The position numbers were made by a program, and so were the translations under genes. A stretch of 64,000 nucleotides of DNA from Ruminococcus sp. OA3. Lineage in GTDB: Bacteria > Bacillota > Clostridia > Lachnospirales > Lachnospiraceae. The stretch spans positions 1,116,001-1,180,000 of the forward strand of contig NZ_JAKNTO010000001.1 of NCBI RefSeq assembly GCF_022440845.1, written 5' to 3'. Every line of letters starts with the position of its first letter. Positions within the stretch are counted from its first letter, which is position 1. The notes under the pieces are model-generated. The model was given only the letters and a program-made list of their open reading frames with translations. It was not told where the DNA came from and did no database searches. Shown in pieces: positions 9,129 through 20,163 of this stretch.

Positions 9129-10145
9129 ATGAAAATTTTAGTAACCGGCGGTGCAGGTTATATCGGGAGCCACACTTGCGTGGAACTGTTGAATCATGGT
9201 TATGATGTTGTGATACTGGATAATCTGTGCAATTCCAGTCCGAAGGCGGTGGATAGAATTGCTCAGATTTCAGGAAAAAAGCCTGGGTTTTACCAGGGGG
9301 ACCTGCTGGAGAGGTCATTTGTGGAACAGGTATTTGACTCGGAAAGCATAGATGCAGTTATCCATTTTGCAGGTTTGAAGGCTGTAGGTGAATCTGTCGA
9401 AAAGCCGCTTGAGTATTATTATAACAATATTACCGGAACCCTGATCTTGTGTGATGTGATGCGCAGCCATGATTGCTTTAATATTGTATTCAGTTCATCT
9501 GCGACCGTATATGGTGATCCCGCATTCGTGCCGATCACAGAAGCATGTCCGAAAGGTCAGATCACGAATCCGTACGGACAGACTAAGGGGATGCTCGAAC
9601 AGATCCTGACAGATTTAAATGCAGGAGATCCCAGATGGAATATCATGCTGCTGCGCTACTTCAATCCGATCGGCGCTCATGAGTCTGGTCTCATCGGAGA
9701 GGACCCGAAGGGAATACCGAACAATCTCGTGCCTTATATCGCGCAGGTGGCCGTCGGGAAACTGAAATGCCTGGGTGTGTTTGGTGATGACTATGACACG
9801 CCGGATGGAACGGGAGTCAGGGACTATATTCATGTTGTTGACCTGGCAAATGGTCATGTCAAAGCGCTGGAGAAACTGGCCCTGTCAAAGGGAGTTTCTA
9901 TCTATAATCTGGGGACAGGAATCGGCTACAGCGTTCTGGATGTGGTGAAAGCTTACGAAAAAGCATCTGGTAAAAAGATTCCATATGAGATTAAGCCGAG
10001 AAGAGCAGGCGATATCGCTGCCTGTTATGCGGACCCGTCGAAAGCGGAGCGGGAACTGGGTTGGAAGGCGCATTTTGGAATTGAAGAGATGTGTGCTGAT
10101 TCCTGGAGATGGCAGTCGATGAATCCTGACGGATACGATTCCTGA
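9129..10145 (+). CDS. galE: UDP-glucose 4-epimerase
   Basis: A 338-residue short-chain dehydrogenase-type epimerase that interconverts UDP-glucose and UDP-galactose. The NAD-binding GGAGYIGSHT is at residues 7-16, the catalytic pair is SSSATVYG and the YGQTK motif (Tyr and Lys), and RYFNPIGAH and DGTGVRDYIHV are family signatures. ATG 9129 follows AAGGAGGA (9116-9123) and gives normal family length; longer frames upstream lack a site. Stands alone behind its own promoter. Confidence 0.97.
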   Translation: MKILVTGGAGYIGSHTCVELLNHGYDVVILDNLCNSSPKAVDRIAQISGKKPGFYQGDLLERSFVEQVFDSESIDAVIHFAGLKAVGESVEKPLEYYYNNITGTLILCDVMRSHDCFNIVFSSSATVYGDPAFVPITEACPKGQITNPYGQTKGMLEQILTDLNAGDPRWNIMLLRYFNPIGAHESGLIGEDPKGIPNNLVPYIAQVAVGKLKCLGVFGDDYDTPDGTGVRDYIHVVDLANGHVKALEKLALSKGVSIYNLGTGIGYSVLDVVKAYEKASGKKIPYEIKPRRAGDIAACYADPSKAERELGWKAHFGIEEMCADSWRWQSMNPDGYDS

Positions 10146-10196
10146 GAATATCTAAAACTTTGCACAACACAATTTTATAAATAGCCATATTTTTTG

Positions 10197-10225
10197 TTGA
10201 ATACCGACGAATAATCCTATATAAT
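10197..10225 (+). promoter_or_regulatory. Sigma-A promoter of the ferredoxin gene
   Basis: TTGAAT at 10197-10202 and TATAAT at 10220-10225 separated by 17 bp, about 52 bp ahead of the ferredoxin start codon. Confidence 0.75.
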
Positions 10226-10277
10226 AGGATTTATGGAGAAATTATATCAATAAAATATATACCACAGGAGGTTTACA

Positions 10278-10667
10278 ATGAAAAAATTAGTAGCGGTGAA
10301 TAAAAACGCATGTATGGCTTGCCTTGAGTGTGCAAATGCATGTTCTCAGGCTTTTTACAAGAGACCGGATGTTTCCGTGGCATATCTGCAGATCGGAGCA
10401 AAGAAGGACGGATCTCCTCAGGTGCTGGCATGTCCGCAGTGTGGAAAATGTGCGGAGGCCTGTGAAGCCGGAGCCATCACACAAAATGCGAAGGGCGTTT
10501 ATATGGTAGACAAGAAAAAATGTACCGGATGCGGAAAATGTGTGGAAGCATGTCCATTCAATGTAATGGTAAAGGCGGCAGACAGTGAAGTTGCAGGTAA
10601 ATGCAGCGCATGTGGTATCTGCGTGAAAGCCTGTCCGATGGACGTTCTCGCAATTAAAGAAGATTAA
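10278..10667 (+). CDS. Polyferredoxin with four Cys clusters
   Basis: A 129-residue iron-sulfur protein with four Cys-rich clusters: CMACLECANAC, CPQCGKCAEAC, CTGCGKCVEAC and CSACGICVKAC. These should bind several [4Fe-4S] centres; the second to fourth are canonical CxxCxxC(x3)C motifs followed by the usual small residues. It resembles the electron-transfer subunits (HycB/CooF-like) of oxidoreductases, but no partner enzyme is encoded next to it. AGGAGGT lies just upstream, and a hairpin follows the gene. Confidence 0.88.
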   Translation: MKKLVAVNKNACMACLECANACSQAFYKRPDVSVAYLQIGAKKDGSPQVLACPQCGKCAEACEAGAITQNAKGVYMVDKKKCTGCGKCVEACPFNVMVKAADSEVAGKCSACGICVKACPMDVLAIKED

Positions 10668-10689
10668 CTTAACAGTATGTTATACATAG

Positions 10690-10735
10690 AGGGCGCCGTA
10701 AGATAACTGTGTGATGGTTATTTTACGGCGCTCCC
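10690..10735. terminator. Hairpin between ferredoxin gene and pyrG
   Basis: An inverted repeat with arms GGGCGCCGTAAGATAAC and GTTATTTTACGGCGCTCC forms a long stem. It lacks a strong T tract on either strand but sits between convergent genes and probably terminates or protects both transcripts. Confidence 0.6.
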
Positions 10736-10803
10736 GTTCTTTGGGGGATCAGGGGAGGCAATATGCGGCAGTATTTCCGGGAGGAAAAAGCCGAAATAAC
10801 ATT

Positions 10804-12414
10804 TCAGATTTTTTTCCTGTTGTCAATCGCCGCTGCAACGAGACCCTTAAACAGCGGATGGGGGCGATTCGGCCTTGACTTGAGTTCGGGATGTGCCTGG
10901 GTTGCGATGAAAAACGGATGGTCCTTCAGTTCTATCATTTCTACAATCCTTCCGTCCGGGGACAGACCGGAGAGCGTCATGCCACTCTCTGTGAGCATAC
11001 TGCGGAAGTCATTGTTTACCTCATAACGATGTCTGTGGCGTTCATAAATGGTCTCCGCGCCGTATATCTGATATGATCTGGAAGTCTTGTCCAGGACACA
11101 GGGGTAAGCACCGAGGCGAAGGGTTCCGCCGATGTCCTCCACGCCGTTCTGATCCGGCATCAGAGCTATAACCGGATGTGCGGTGGCGGGATCAAGTTCT
11201 ATACTGTGGGCATCAGTACAGCCCGCCACATTGCGCGCATACTCCACGATAGACAGCTGCATGCCGAGGCAGAGTCCCAGAAAAGGTATTTTATGTTCTC
11301 TTGCATAGCGGATGGCCTGAATTTTTCCTTCGATTCCACGATCACCGAAGCCTCCGGGTACGAGGATACCATCGGCATCTTTGAGAACTTCGGAAACATT
11401 TTCGCTGTTCAGCAGCTCAGAATCCACCCAATTGATATTGACGGTTGCATGACTGGCAATGCCTCCATGTTTCAGTGCTTCAACGACGCTGATATAAGCA
11501 TCATGCAGGGCAATATATTTGCCGACCAGCGCGATCGTAACATCCTGCGTCGGATTGCGGAGTGCTTTGACCATGGAGATCCAGTCGCTCAGGTCGGGTT
11601 TGGGACATTCCAGACGCAGAGATTCGCAGGCAACCTGTGCCAGGTGTTCCTGCTCCATTGCAAGGGGGGCTTCATAGAGATATTCCACATCCAGGTTCTG
11701 CAGTACGTGATTGCTGGGAACGTTACAAAACAGGGCGATCTTGTCTTTGATTTTCTGATCAAGTGGAAGTTCGGAACGGCATACGATGATATCGGGCTGA
11801 ATTCCCATTCCCTGCAGCTCTTTGACGCTGGCCTGGGTGGGTTTTGTCTTCATCTCGCCGGATGCTTTCAGATAAGGAATCAGGGTGACGTGGATAAGGA
11901 TGGCATTTTCATGTCCTACATCGTGCTGGAATTGGCGGATTGCCTCGAGGAATGGCTGGCTTTCGATGTCGCCAACCGTACCGCCGACTTCGATGATGGC
12001 AATCCGTGTATCTTCAGAGGTGAAATTTCGGTAAAAACGGCTTTTGATTTCGTTTGTGATATGTGGTATCACCTGGACAGTACCTCCGCCGAAATCGCCG
12101 CGGCGTTCTTTCTGCAGTACGGACCAGTAAATCTTTCCCGTTGTGACGTTGGAATTCTTGTCCAGGCTCTCATCGATGAAACGTTCATAGTGCCCAAGAT
12201 CAAGATCTGTCTCAGCACCGTCGTCTGTCACAAATACTTCGCCGTGCTGTATGGGGTTCATGGTTCCGGGGTCGATGTTGATATACGGGTCAAATTTCTG
12301 CATGGTCACTTTGTAGCCCCGGGCCTTTAAAAGACGGCCCAGAGAAGCTGCCGTGATGCCTTTACCAAGACCGGATACAACACCGCCCGTCACAAATACA
12401 TATTTTACTGGCAT
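10804..12414 (-). CDS. pyrG: CTP synthase
   Basis: A 536-residue CTP synthase making CTP from UTP with glutamine as ammonia donor. The N-terminal synthase domain opens with [16 protein letters not shown] and contains the HYERF motif. The C-terminal class I glutamine amidotransferase has GGFGDRG and the nucleophile loop FLGLCLGMQ, with His and Glu in the terminal AHPEL segment. The start at 12414 is chosen because AAGGAGGAG lies 5 bp upstream; two in-frame ATGs further upstream have no such site. Confidence 0.98.
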   Translation of the reverse strand: MPVKYVFVTGGVVSGLGKGITAASLGRLLKARGYKVTMQKFDPYINIDPGTMNPIQHGEVFVTDDGAETDLDLGHYERFIDESLDKNSNVTTGKIYWSVLQKERRGDFGGGTVQVIPHITNEIKSRFYRNFTSEDTRIAIIEVGGTVGDIESQPFLEAIRQFQHDVGHENAILIHVTLIPYLKASGEMKTKPTQASVKELQGMGIQPDIIVCRSELPLDQKIKDKIALFCNVPSNHVLQNLDVEYLYEAPLAMEQEHLAQVACESLRLECPKPDLSDWISMVKALRNPTQDVTIALVGKYIALHDAYISVVEALKHGGIASHATVNINWVDSELLNSENVSEVLKDADGILVPGGFGDRGIEGKIQAIRYAREHKIPFLGLCLGMQLSIVEYARNVAGCTDAHSIELDPATAHPVIALMPDQNGVEDIGGTLRLGAYPCVLDKTSRSYQIYGAETIYERHRHRYEVNNDFRSMLTESGMTLSGLSPDGRIVEMIELKDHPFFIATQAHPELKSRPNRPHPLFKGLVAAAIDNRKKI

Positions 12415-12504
12415 AATTCTCCTCCTTTTCATGTCGTACATTAAAAAATACTGAAATAGTATACAACAAACAGGGAGAATAATACAATAAAAAAATTTAT
12501 TTTG

Positions 12505-13983
12505 TCAGAAAAATAATTGTTTGTTTTCATACTGAGGTTCCGTTGTCACCTGAACCGACAGTCTGTTAAAAAGCTTCATATCTACGGAGGACAGGATAAC
12601 AGAACTGTGTACCTGGCATCCGGCGAGCTTCGGGAGCTGCTCAAGGGCCTGTTGTGCGCAGAGATCAGATGCAGCGGAGGTCGAGAGTGCGATCAGTACT
12701 TCGTCCATATGCAGCCGTGGATTGATGCTTCCCAGATACCTGGTCTTCAGGCGTGAAATTGGAGCAATCGATTCGGGTGAGATCACATGTTTATTATGTT
12801 CGATACCTGCCAGATGTTTCAACGCATTCAGAAGAAGTGCGGAACATGCGCCCAGAAGGCGGGAAGTTTTTCCGGTAATGATGGTTCCGTCCGCAAGTTC
12901 GATCGCAGCGGCAGGTGCGCCGGTGGTCTTTGCGCGTTCCAGAGCAGGAGCGATGACACTGCGGTCCTCGGTGGAAATCTGTGCCTGTTTCATGATCAGC
13001 TCAATTTTAAAAGCTTCTTCTTCTTTGTCCGCTCCTGCGGCGATATCCGCGAGTGCATGATAGTAGCGGCGCAGGATCTCCTGACAGGATGCCGCGCGGC
13101 AGGCTTCGTCATCAATGATGCAGTTGCCGGCCATATTTACGCCCATATCCGTCGGTGATTTGTATGGGCTTTTTCCGAAAATACGTTCAAAAATGGCATT
13201 TAATACCGGAAAGATCTCAACATCCCGATTGTAGTTGACGGTTGTTACATTGTAAGCGTCAAGGTGGAACGGATCGATCATATTGACATCGTTCAGGTCG
13301 GCTGTTGCCGCTTCATAAGCGAGATTGACCGGGTGTTTCAGTGGTATATTCCAGATTGGAAATGTCTCGAATTTTGCATATCCGGCACAGATCCCCCGTT
13401 TATGTTCATGGTACAGCTGGGACAGGCAGGTTGCCATCTTACCACTTCCCGGTCCCGGGGCAGTCACTACGACAAGCGGACGAGAGGTTTGAATATAATC
13501 ATTTTTACCGTAACCCTGTTCGCTGACGATGAGTGGAATATTGGACGGATAACCGTCGATAATATAATGAATGTAGACGGGAATGCCCATTTTTTCGAGG
13601 CGCGATTTAAAATGCAGTGCACTGTCCTGGCCGGAATACTGTGTGATCACGACACTCCCGACAAAGAGTCCCATATCGCGGAACTCATCAATCAGACGGA
13701 GCACGTCAGTATCGTATGTGATGCCAAGGTCACCGCGCACTTTGTTTTTTTCAATATCTGAGGCATTGATGGTAATTACGATTTCTGCCTGGTCAGCAAG
13801 CTGCAGCAACATACGGAGTTTACTGTCCGGCTCAAAACCAGGAAGAACACGGGCGGCATGATAATCGTCAAAAAGTTTGCCCCCGAATTCCAGGTAAAGC
13901 TTATCATCGAATTGGGAAATGCGCTCCCTGATATGACGGGACTGCATCTCCAAATATTTTTCATTGTCAAATCCTTTTTTCAT
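12505..13983 (-). CDS. DUF1846 family protein
   Basis: A 492-residue protein of the DUF1846 (UPF0371) family, seen by the start KGFDNEKYLEMQSRHIRERI and the phosphate-loop-like TAPGPGSGKMATCLSQLYHE. The family has a known structure with a nucleotide-binding-like domain, but no established reaction. The start at 13983 has AGAAGGAAA in front; a second in-frame ATG at 14004 lacks one. It lies upstream of pyrG on the same strand (91 bp gap) and divergent from ftsH. Confidence 0.9.
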   Translation of the reverse strand: MKKGFDNEKYLEMQSRHIRERISQFDDKLYLEFGGKLFDDYHAARVLPGFEPDSKLRMLLQLADQAEIVITINASDIEKNKVRGDLGITYDTDVLRLIDEFRDMGLFVGSVVITQYSGQDSALHFKSRLEKMGIPVYIHYIIDGYPSNIPLIVSEQGYGKNDYIQTSRPLVVVTAPGPGSGKMATCLSQLYHEHKRGICAGYAKFETFPIWNIPLKHPVNLAYEAATADLNDVNMIDPFHLDAYNVTTVNYNRDVEIFPVLNAIFERIFGKSPYKSPTDMGVNMAGNCIIDDEACRAASCQEILRRYYHALADIAAGADKEEEAFKIELIMKQAQISTEDRSVIAPALERAKTTGAPAAAIELADGTIITGKTSRLLGACSALLLNALKHLAGIEHNKHVISPESIAPISRLKTRYLGSINPRLHMDEVLIALSTSAASDLCAQQALEQLPKLAGCQVHSSVILSSVDMKLFNRLSVQVTTEPQYENKQLFF

Positions 13984-14121
13984 AAGTTTCCTTCTCGCTT
14001 CCATGTGGTATGATTTATCTATGAAAACAGTATACTACAAGAGAGAATAACAGTGCCAGTGACAATTCTTATTTTTTTAGGAAAACTTTAGAATTGTGTC
14101 CGGCTTTTCACAAACTGCGTA

Positions 14122-14150
14122 TTGATTTATCCGGGTTTAATCTTTATAAT
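14122..14150 (+). promoter_or_regulatory. Sigma-A promoter of ftsH
   Basis: TTGATT at 14122-14127 and TATAAT at 14145-14150 with a 17-bp spacer, about 30 bp ahead of the ftsH start. Confidence 0.75.
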
Positions 14151-14180
14151 TAAAAGGTGTTATTACAAGGAGGATAAAGA

Positions 14181-16154
14181 ATGGAACAAGACCCAAAGAA
14201 TACAAAGCCGGAAGGGCCTGGCGGCAATGGACCGAAAAACAGGCAGTCCCTGCTTATACTGCTGATCAGCACGCTGGTTATCCTGGTTTTATGGAATGTT
14301 TTCAGCGTGTTTTTAAGTGGATCGGCAAATCAGGAAATTACCTATGATAAATTTATTGAGATGGTAGACAACGGAGAAGTAACCAAGGTCGTGCAGGAAT
14401 CTGATAAATTGACGATTACCCCGAAAGAACAGAAGATTGAGGGGATTCAGTTTAATTATACGGTTGTCATGACAGAGGACGGGAGCGCCCTGACCAAACG
14501 TCTGGAAGGCAAAGATATCACATTCGAGAAAAAAGAGCCGAACATGGCAGCCTCCGTAATGTCAACGATTTTAAGCCTTGTATTGCCGATCGTACTGATG
14601 TTTGTAGGACTTTCGTTTTTGATGAAGCATTTAAACAAAGGCGGAGGCATGATGGGAGGAGTCGGGAAGAGTAAAGCCAAGGCTTACGTGCAGAAAGAAA
14701 CAGGTGTCACATTTAAGGATGTGGCAGGACAGGACGAGGCCAAGGAGTCTCTTCAGGAGGTAGTTGACTTCCTGCACAACCCGACGAAGTATACTGCGAT
14801 CGGTGCGAAGCTTCCGAAAGGGGCACTTCTGGTCGGACCTCCCGGAACCGGCAAGACATTGCTTGCGAAGGCGGTTGCCGGTGAGGCACACGTACCGTTC
14901 TTTTCGCTTTCCGGTTCGGATTTTGTGGAAATGTTTGTAGGTGTCGGTGCATCGCGTGTGCGTGACTTGTTTGAAGAGGCTAAAAAGAATGCTCCGTGCA
15001 TCATCTTTATCGATGAGATTGATGCCATCGGTAAAAGCCGTGACAGCCGTTACGGAGGCGGGAATGATGAGCGTGAACAGACATTAAATCAGCTGCTGGC
15101 AGAGATGGATGGATTTGATACCTCCAAAGGCCTGTTGATTCTTGCAGCGACCAACCGCCCGGAAGTTCTGGACCCGGCTTTGCTGCGTCCCGGACGCTTT
15201 GACCGCCGTGTTATCGTTGACCGACCGGATTTAAAGGGACGTGTCAATATCTTAAAGGTACATGCAAAAAATGTACTGCTGGATGAGACGGTAGACCTTG
15301 ACGGTATTGCGCTTGCAACTTCAGGAGCGGTCGGCTCCGATCTGGCGAACATGATCAATGAGGCTGCGATCCTCGCAGTGAAGAATCGGAGAAAAGCCGT
15401 ATCGCAGAAAGACCTGCTGGAAGCGGTAGAGGTCGTTCTGGTCGGAAAAGAAAAGAAAGACCGTATCTTAAGTCAGGAAGAGCGCAGGATCGTGTCATAC
15501 CATGAGGTAGGGCATGCACTCGTAAGTGCGCTTCAGAAGGATTCAGAACCGGTTCAGAAGATTACCATTGTCCCAAGAACAATGGGAGCGCTCGGCTATG
15601 TGATGCAGGTTCCCGAAGAGGAAAAGTACCTGAACACAAAAAGCGAGCTGGAAGCGATGCTTGTGGGACTTCTGGCGGGGCGTGCGGCAGAGGAGATCGT
15701 ATTTGGGAATATTACGACGGGAGCTGCCAATGACATTGAAAAGGCAACCAGTATTGCCAAGGCGATGATCACGCAGTACGGAATGTCTGAGAAATTCGGA
15801 CTGATGGGTCTTGCAAGTGCAGAGAACCAGTATCTGGATGGAAGGACTGTGATGAACTGCGGAGATGATACTGCCACTGAGATCGACCATGAGGTGATGG
15901 AACTTCTTCGCGTATCCTATGAAAAGGCAAAAGTTCTGCTGTCGGGCAACAGGGAGGCACTGGATAAAATTGCAGCCTTCCTGATTGAGAAAGAGACCAT
16001 TACCGGAAAAGAATTCATGGAAATCTTCCGCAGGGTAAATGGCATCGAGGAATCTGACGCCATGTCTGAGGAACAGCCGGCTATAACCGGGGAAAATGGA
16101 CCAGATGAAGAGATTTCAACAACTGCAGACAATACAACACCAATGGAACCATAA
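14181..16154 (+). CDS. ftsH: ATP-dependent zinc metalloprotease FtsH
   Basis: A 657-residue membrane-bound AAA+ protease that degrades membrane and regulatory proteins. There are two membrane segments (about residues 24-45 and 120-145) with an extracytoplasmic domain between. Walker A is GPPGTGKT, Walker B is [12 protein letters not shown], the second region of homology has [10 protein letters not shown], and the zinc motif is HEVGH. The acidic C-terminal tail ([15 protein letters not shown]) is poorly conserved, as in the family. The next gene starts 3 bp after the stop, so ftsH and uvrC are probably cotranscribed. Confidence 0.97.
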   Translation: MEQDPKNTKPEGPGGNGPKNRQSLLILLISTLVILVLWNVFSVFLSGSANQEITYDKFIEMVDNGEVTKVVQESDKLTITPKEQKIEGIQFNYTVVMTEDGSALTKRLEGKDITFEKKEPNMAASVMSTILSLVLPIVLMFVGLSFLMKHLNKGGGMMGGVGKSKAKAYVQKETGVTFKDVAGQDEAKESLQEVVDFLHNPTKYTAIGAKLPKGALLVGPPGTGKTLLAKAVAGEAHVPFFSLSGSDFVEMFVGVGASRVRDLFEEAKKNAPCIIFIDEIDAIGKSRDSRYGGGNDEREQTLNQLLAEMDGFDTSKGLLILAATNRPEVLDPALLRPGRFDRRVIVDRPDLKGRVNILKVHAKNVLLDETVDLDGIALATSGAVGSDLANMINEAAILAVKNRRKAVSQKDLLEAVEVVLVGKEKKDRILSQEERRIVSYHEVGHALVSALQKDSEPVQKITIVPRTMGALGYVMQVPEEEKYLNTKSELEAMLVGLLAGRAAEEIVFGNITTGAANDIEKATSIAKAMITQYGMSEKFGLMGLASAENQYLDGRTVMNCGDDTATEIDHEVMELLRVSYEKAKVLLSGNREALDKIAAFLIEKETITGKEFMEIFRRVNGIEESDAMSEEQPAITGENGPDEEISTTADNTTPMEP

Positions 16155-16156
16155 TT

Positions 16157-18016
16157 ATGTTTAATCTGGAAGAAGAATTGAAAAAACTCCCGGCCAGGCC
16201 GGGAGTCTATATTATGCATGATCAAAAGGATGAGATCATCTATGTAGGAAAAGCGGTCAGTCTGAAAAACCGTGTGCGTCAATATTTTCAAAGCAGCAGA
16301 AACAAAGGCGTGAAAATTGAGCAGATGGTGACGAAGATTGCCCGCTTTGAGTATATCATTACAGACTCAGAGCTGGAAGCGCTTGTGCTGGAATGTAATC
16401 TGATTAAGGAGCATCGGCCGAAATATAATACGATGCTGAAAGATGATAAAAGCTATCCTTTTATAAAAGTGACGATTCAGGAAGAGTACCCAAGGGTGCT
16501 CTTTTCGCACCGCATGCAGAAAGACAAAAGTAAATATTACGGGCCGTATACGAGTGCGGGCGCGATAAAAGATACGATCGAATTGATGAGGAAGCTGTAC
16601 AGGATACGTTCATGCAGCAGGAATCTTCCGAAGGACCAGGGAAAAGAACGACCGTGTCTCTATTACCATATTGGCCAGTGCATGGCCCCGTGCCAGGGCA
16701 ACATTTCAAAGGAAGATTATCGGAAGAATATCGAAAGTGTGCTGGATTTCCTGAACGGCAATTTTAAAGCCGTGTTAAAAGAACTGGAAGAAAAAATGCA
16801 GGCAGCATCAGATGAACTGCGCTTTGAAGAGGCGATGGAATACCGGGATCTTATGAAAAGTGTAAAACGGATCGGTGAACGCCAGAAGATCACGGGAAGC
16901 GACGGAGAGGACAAGGACGTGATCGCCATCGCCGCTGATGAAAATGATGCGGTTGCGCAGGTGTTTTTTGTAAGGGAAGGACGTCTGATCGGGAGAGACC
17001 ATTTTTATCTCCGGGTTGCACGGGAGGACAGCGAAGAGCAGGTCCTTTCCAGTTTTTTAAAACAGTTTTACTCCGGGACGCCGTTCGTGCCTAAAGAGTT
17101 GATGATTCAGTACGACATTGATGATCGGGAAGTGATCGAGGAATGGCTCACTAAGGTGAGAGGGCAGCGGGTTTATGTTCGGGTACCGAAAAAAGGGACC
17201 AAGGAGAAGCTTGTGGAGCTCGCCAAACAAAATGCCCGGCTGGTTCTGAACCAGGATAAGGAACGGCTGAAACGTGAGGAAGGACGTACGATCGGTGCGC
17301 TCAAAGAGATTGCCCGCTGGCTGAATATGGATTCCCTGAACCGTATTGAGGCGTTCGATATCTCCAATATCAGCGGTTTTGAATCGGTCGGTTCGATGAT
17401 CGTCTATGAAAAAGGAAAGCCGAAGCGAAATGATTACAGGAAATTTAAGATCCGTTCTGTGAAAGGTGCCAATGACTATGCCAGCATGGAGGAAGTACTG
17501 ACGCGCCGGTTTACGAGAGGCCTGAAGGAGCAGGAAACTGAACAAAATCAGGGAGGATTCCTGCGTTTTCCGGATCTGGTTATGATGGACGGAGGACGCG
17601 GTCAGGTCAATATTGCCTGTGAGGTACTGCAGAAACTTAACCTTGATATACCGGTCTGCGGTATGGTCAAGGATGACAAACACAGGACGAGAGGACTTTA
17701 TTTTCAAAATGAAGAAATTCCGATCGACCATTCGTCGCAGGGATTTCAGCTGATCACACGGATTCAGGATGAAGCACATCGTTTTGCGATCGAATATCAT
17801 CGCCTGCTGCGCAGCAAGGGGCAGGTCCATTCGATTCTGGATGATATTCCGGGAGTGGGACCGGCACGCAGGAAGGCTCTGATGAAACATTATCAGTCGC
17901 TGGACAATATCAAGGCAGCCAGTGAGGAAGAGCTGGCGAAGCTGCCCTCCATGAATGCGGACAGTGCACGGAAAGTCCATGCGTTTTTCCACCCGGAAGA
18001 TTCAGAGAATTCTTGA
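16157..18016 (+). CDS. uvrC: Excinuclease ABC subunit C
   Basis: A 619-residue nucleotide-excision-repair endonuclease that makes both incisions around a lesion with UvrB. An N-terminal GIY-YIG domain (PGVYIMH followed by IIYVGKA), a Cys-rich segment ([15 protein letters not shown]), a UVR coiled segment near residue 210, an RNase-H-like domain (AFDISNISG) and C-terminal helix-hairpin-helix repeats ([13 protein letters not shown]) are present. Length matches the family. Confidence 0.97.
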   Translation: MFNLEEELKKLPARPGVYIMHDQKDEIIYVGKAVSLKNRVRQYFQSSRNKGVKIEQMVTKIARFEYIITDSELEALVLECNLIKEHRPKYNTMLKDDKSYPFIKVTIQEEYPRVLFSHRMQKDKSKYYGPYTSAGAIKDTIELMRKLYRIRSCSRNLPKDQGKERPCLYYHIGQCMAPCQGNISKEDYRKNIESVLDFLNGNFKAVLKELEEKMQAASDELRFEEAMEYRDLMKSVKRIGERQKITGSDGEDKDVIAIAADENDAVAQVFFVREGRLIGRDHFYLRVAREDSEEQVLSSFLKQFYSGTPFVPKELMIQYDIDDREVIEEWLTKVRGQRVYVRVPKKGTKEKLVELAKQNARLVLNQDKERLKREEGRTIGALKEIARWLNMDSLNRIEAFDISNISGFESVGSMIVYEKGKPKRNDYRKFKIRSVKGANDYASMEEVLTRRFTRGLKEQETEQNQGGFLRFPDLVMMDGGRGQVNIACEVLQKLNLDIPVCGMVKDDKHRTRGLYFQNEEIPIDHSSQGFQLITRIQDEAHRFAIEYHRLLRSKGQVHSILDDIPGVGPARRKALMKHYQSLDNIKAASEEELAKLPSMNADSARKVHAFFHPEDSENS

Positions 18017-18041
18017 TGCGGCAGGGTGCCTATGGTATAAT
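18013..18041 (+). promoter_or_regulatory. Sigma-A promoter of hprK
   Basis: TTGATG at 18013-18018, overlapping the uvrC stop, and TATAAT at 18036-18041 (17-bp spacer, TGG extension just before). It gives a leader of about 140 nt before hprK. Confidence 0.7.
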
Positions 18042-18069
18042 AACTGCACAGCAGATGATACCTGGCAAG

Positions 18070-18125
18070 CCGCGATCTGAAAAACAAATATCCATGCGGG
18101 CTGCTTGTTTTTCTGCCACACGCGG
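18070..18125 (+). promoter_or_regulatory. Structured leader of hprK
   Basis: The 5' leader can fold into nested stems: CCGCG (18070-18074) with CGCGG (18121-18125), and TGAAAAACAA (18079-18088) with TTGTTTTT (18105-18112). I do not recognise a known riboswitch class. Regulation is inferred only from the structure. Confidence 0.35.
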
Positions 18126-18186
18126 AATCATGGGAATAACAGGAAACGCGTTTTAAAAGAAAAAGAAAAAGGATAAGGAGCATGAT

Positions 18187-19122
18187 ATGAAGGCAGTTGA
18201 ACTCAGCAAAATTATAGAAACACTGAATCTGAAGAACCTGACTCCGGATATCGACCTGGACCAGATTAAAATTGAGATGCCTGACATCAACCGTCCGGCA
18301 CTGCAGCTGGCAGGGTATCTGGAGCATTTTGCAACAGAGCGTGTGCAGATTATCGGATATGTGGAGTATACATACCTGATGCATCTGACAAGAGAAGAGA
18401 AAATAAAATCCTATGAGGGATTTATCTCAAAGGGAATCCCGTGTGTTGTATTTACCACACAGACAACAGCGGATGAGGACATGCTGGCACTTGCCGAGAA
18501 ATACAAAGTACCGACTCTTCAGTCGGAGCGTACGACTTCTAATTTTATGGCGGAGATCATCCGCTGGCTGAATGTTCAGCTGGCACCTTGCATTTCCATC
18601 CATGGAGTTCTTGTGGATGTATACGGTGAAGGTGTACTGATCATGGGCGAGAGCGGCATCGGAAAGAGCGAGACAGCCCTTGAACTGATCAAACGTGGAC
18701 ATCGTCTGGTAAGTGATGATGTCGTCGAGCTCAGAAAGGTGAGTGATGAGACACTGGTGGGTTCAGCTCCGGATATTACGCGTCATTTTATAGAGCTTCG
18801 CGGAATCGGAATTATTGATGTAAAGACGCTGTTTGGTGTCGGAAGCGTTAAGAATACACAGTCCATTGATCTGGTGATCAAACTGGAGGAATGGGACAGG
18901 GATAAAGAATATGACAGACTTGGTCTGGAACAAAAATATACGGAGTTTTTGGGCAATAAGGTTGCATGCCATGGAATTCCGATCCGCCCGGGACGTAACC
19001 TGGCTATCATTGTAGAGTCTGCAGCAGTCAACCATCGTCAGAAAAAGATGGGTTATAATGCCGCACAGGAACTTTACAACCGTGTGCAGGCAAATATGAC
19101 CCGGAAAAGAGAGGAACGTTGA
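18187..19122 (+). CDS. hprK: HPr kinase/phosphorylase
   Basis: A 311-residue bifunctional enzyme that phosphorylates or dephosphorylates Ser46 of HPr to control carbon catabolite repression. The P-loop is GESGIGKSETAL, followed by VSDDVVEL and the signature ELRGIGIIDVKTLFGVG. ATG 18187 follows AAGGAGCATGAT. Its stop overlaps the next start (TGATG), so translation is probably coupled to the sugar kinase. Confidence 0.96.
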   Translation: MKAVELSKIIETLNLKNLTPDIDLDQIKIEMPDINRPALQLAGYLEHFATERVQIIGYVEYTYLMHLTREEKIKSYEGFISKGIPCVVFTTQTTADEDMLALAEKYKVPTLQSERTTSNFMAEIIRWLNVQLAPCISIHGVLVDVYGEGVLIMGESGIGKSETALELIKRGHRLVSDDVVELRKVSDETLVGSAPDITRHFIELRGIGIIDVKTLFGVGSVKNTQSIDLVIKLEEWDRDKEYDRLGLEQKYTEFLGNKVACHGIPIRPGRNLAIIVESAAVNHRQKKMGYNAAQELYNRVQANMTRKREER

Positions 19123-20057
19123 TGGGCGAGTATTGTTTTGGTATCGATGTAGGGGGAACGACCATTAAACTGGGCTGTTTTATGACGGATGGTACGCTTC
19201 TGGAAAAGTGGGAAGTTCCTACAAGGCTGGAGGAACAGGGAAAATATATACTCTCTGATGCAGCCGGGGAAGTAAAGCGGGTGATCCGTGAAAGAGGATT
19301 GGAAAATGGACAGGTCTGCGGTGTCGGCCTTGCCGTTCCGGGTCCTGTTAACGACGAAGGAGAGGCTTCACAGGCGGTGAACCTGCATTGGGGATACAAA
19401 CACCTTGTCAGAGAACTGGGGGATATGCTTAATCTTCCGGTGAAGGCTGCCAATGATGCCAATGCAGCCGCTCTGGGGGAACTGTGGCAGGGTGCAGGCA
19501 AAGGGTGCCGTAATATGATCATGGTGACGCTTGGGACCGGCGTAGGCGGTGGTATCATAGTAAACGGAAAGATTGTAGCGGGGGAACACGGAGCAGCCGG
19601 AGAAATCGGCCATGCCTGCGTAGAACCTTCGGAAACAGCCGTTTGCAACTGTGGAAATCACGGCTGTCTGGAACAGATGGCTTCAGCAACCGGAATTGTA
19701 AGACTCGCGAAAATGGAACTTGCGGGATGCGATGAGGAATCTCTGCTTCGCGCTCAGGAAGTGACGGCGAAGAATGTCTTTGATGCGTATAAACAGCGGG
19801 ATGCACTTGCAGGACGAGTCGTAGAGAAGTTTGCACAGTATCTGGGAAATGCACTCTCTATCTATGCATGCGTTGTAGATCCCGGAAGGATTGTGATAGG
19901 GGGCGGCGTGTCAAAAGCTGGTGAAGTACTGATCGGGCCGATACGGAAATATTATGAACGGGATGCTTTTCCGGCATGCAAAGATACGCCGATCGTGTTG
20001 GCAGAACTGGGAAATGACGCAGGCATTTACGGATCCGCCAAGCTGGTACTGCCGTAA
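19122..20057 (+). CDS. ROK-family glucokinase
   Basis: A 311-residue ROK sugar kinase, most likely glucokinase. It has the ATP-binding motif GIDVGGTTIKLGCF at the N-terminus, the substrate motif EIGHACVEP and the zinc-binding CNCGNHGCLEQMAS. ATG 19122 overlaps the hprK stop. Pairing glucose phosphorylation with HprK links sugar entry to catabolite control; this functional link is inference from order. A promoter and strong terminator follow within 165 bp. Confidence 0.9.
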   Translation: MGEYCFGIDVGGTTIKLGCFMTDGTLLEKWEVPTRLEEQGKYILSDAAGEVKRVIRERGLENGQVCGVGLAVPGPVNDEGEASQAVNLHWGYKHLVRELGDMLNLPVKAANDANAAALGELWQGAGKGCRNMIMVTLGTGVGGGIIVNGKIVAGEHGAAGEIGHACVEPSETAVCNCGNHGCLEQMASATGIVRLAKMELAGCDEESLLRAQEVTAKNVFDAYKQRDALAGRVVEKFAQYLGNALSIYACVVDPGRIVIGGGVSKAGEVLIGPIRKYYERDAFPACKDTPIVLAELGNDAGIYGSAKLVLP

Positions 20058-20128
20058 AAACAAAGCGTCTTTGTACAGTTTGACGAAAGACATGTAAAAT
20101 ACAGCATATAATTTGGTGATGGGGATGA

Positions 20129-20157
20129 TTGACAGGAAATCACCGGTCGGATACAAT
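20129..20157 (+). promoter_or_regulatory. Strong sigma-A promoter without a following ORF
   Basis: TTGACA at 20129-20134 and TACAAT at 20152-20157 with a 17-bp spacer. No start codon with a ribosome site follows before the terminator ending at 20222. Confidence 0.6.
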
Positions 20158-20163
20158 ATATGT

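Noticed and set aside
11176-12330. Long plus-strand frame of 384 codons opposite pyrG
   Set aside because: It lies wholly inside pyrG, has no ribosome site, and its residues follow the complementary codons of a highly conserved enzyme.
17057-17992. 311-codon minus-strand frame opposite uvrC
   Set aside because: Shadow of uvrC with no start signal or recognisable domain.
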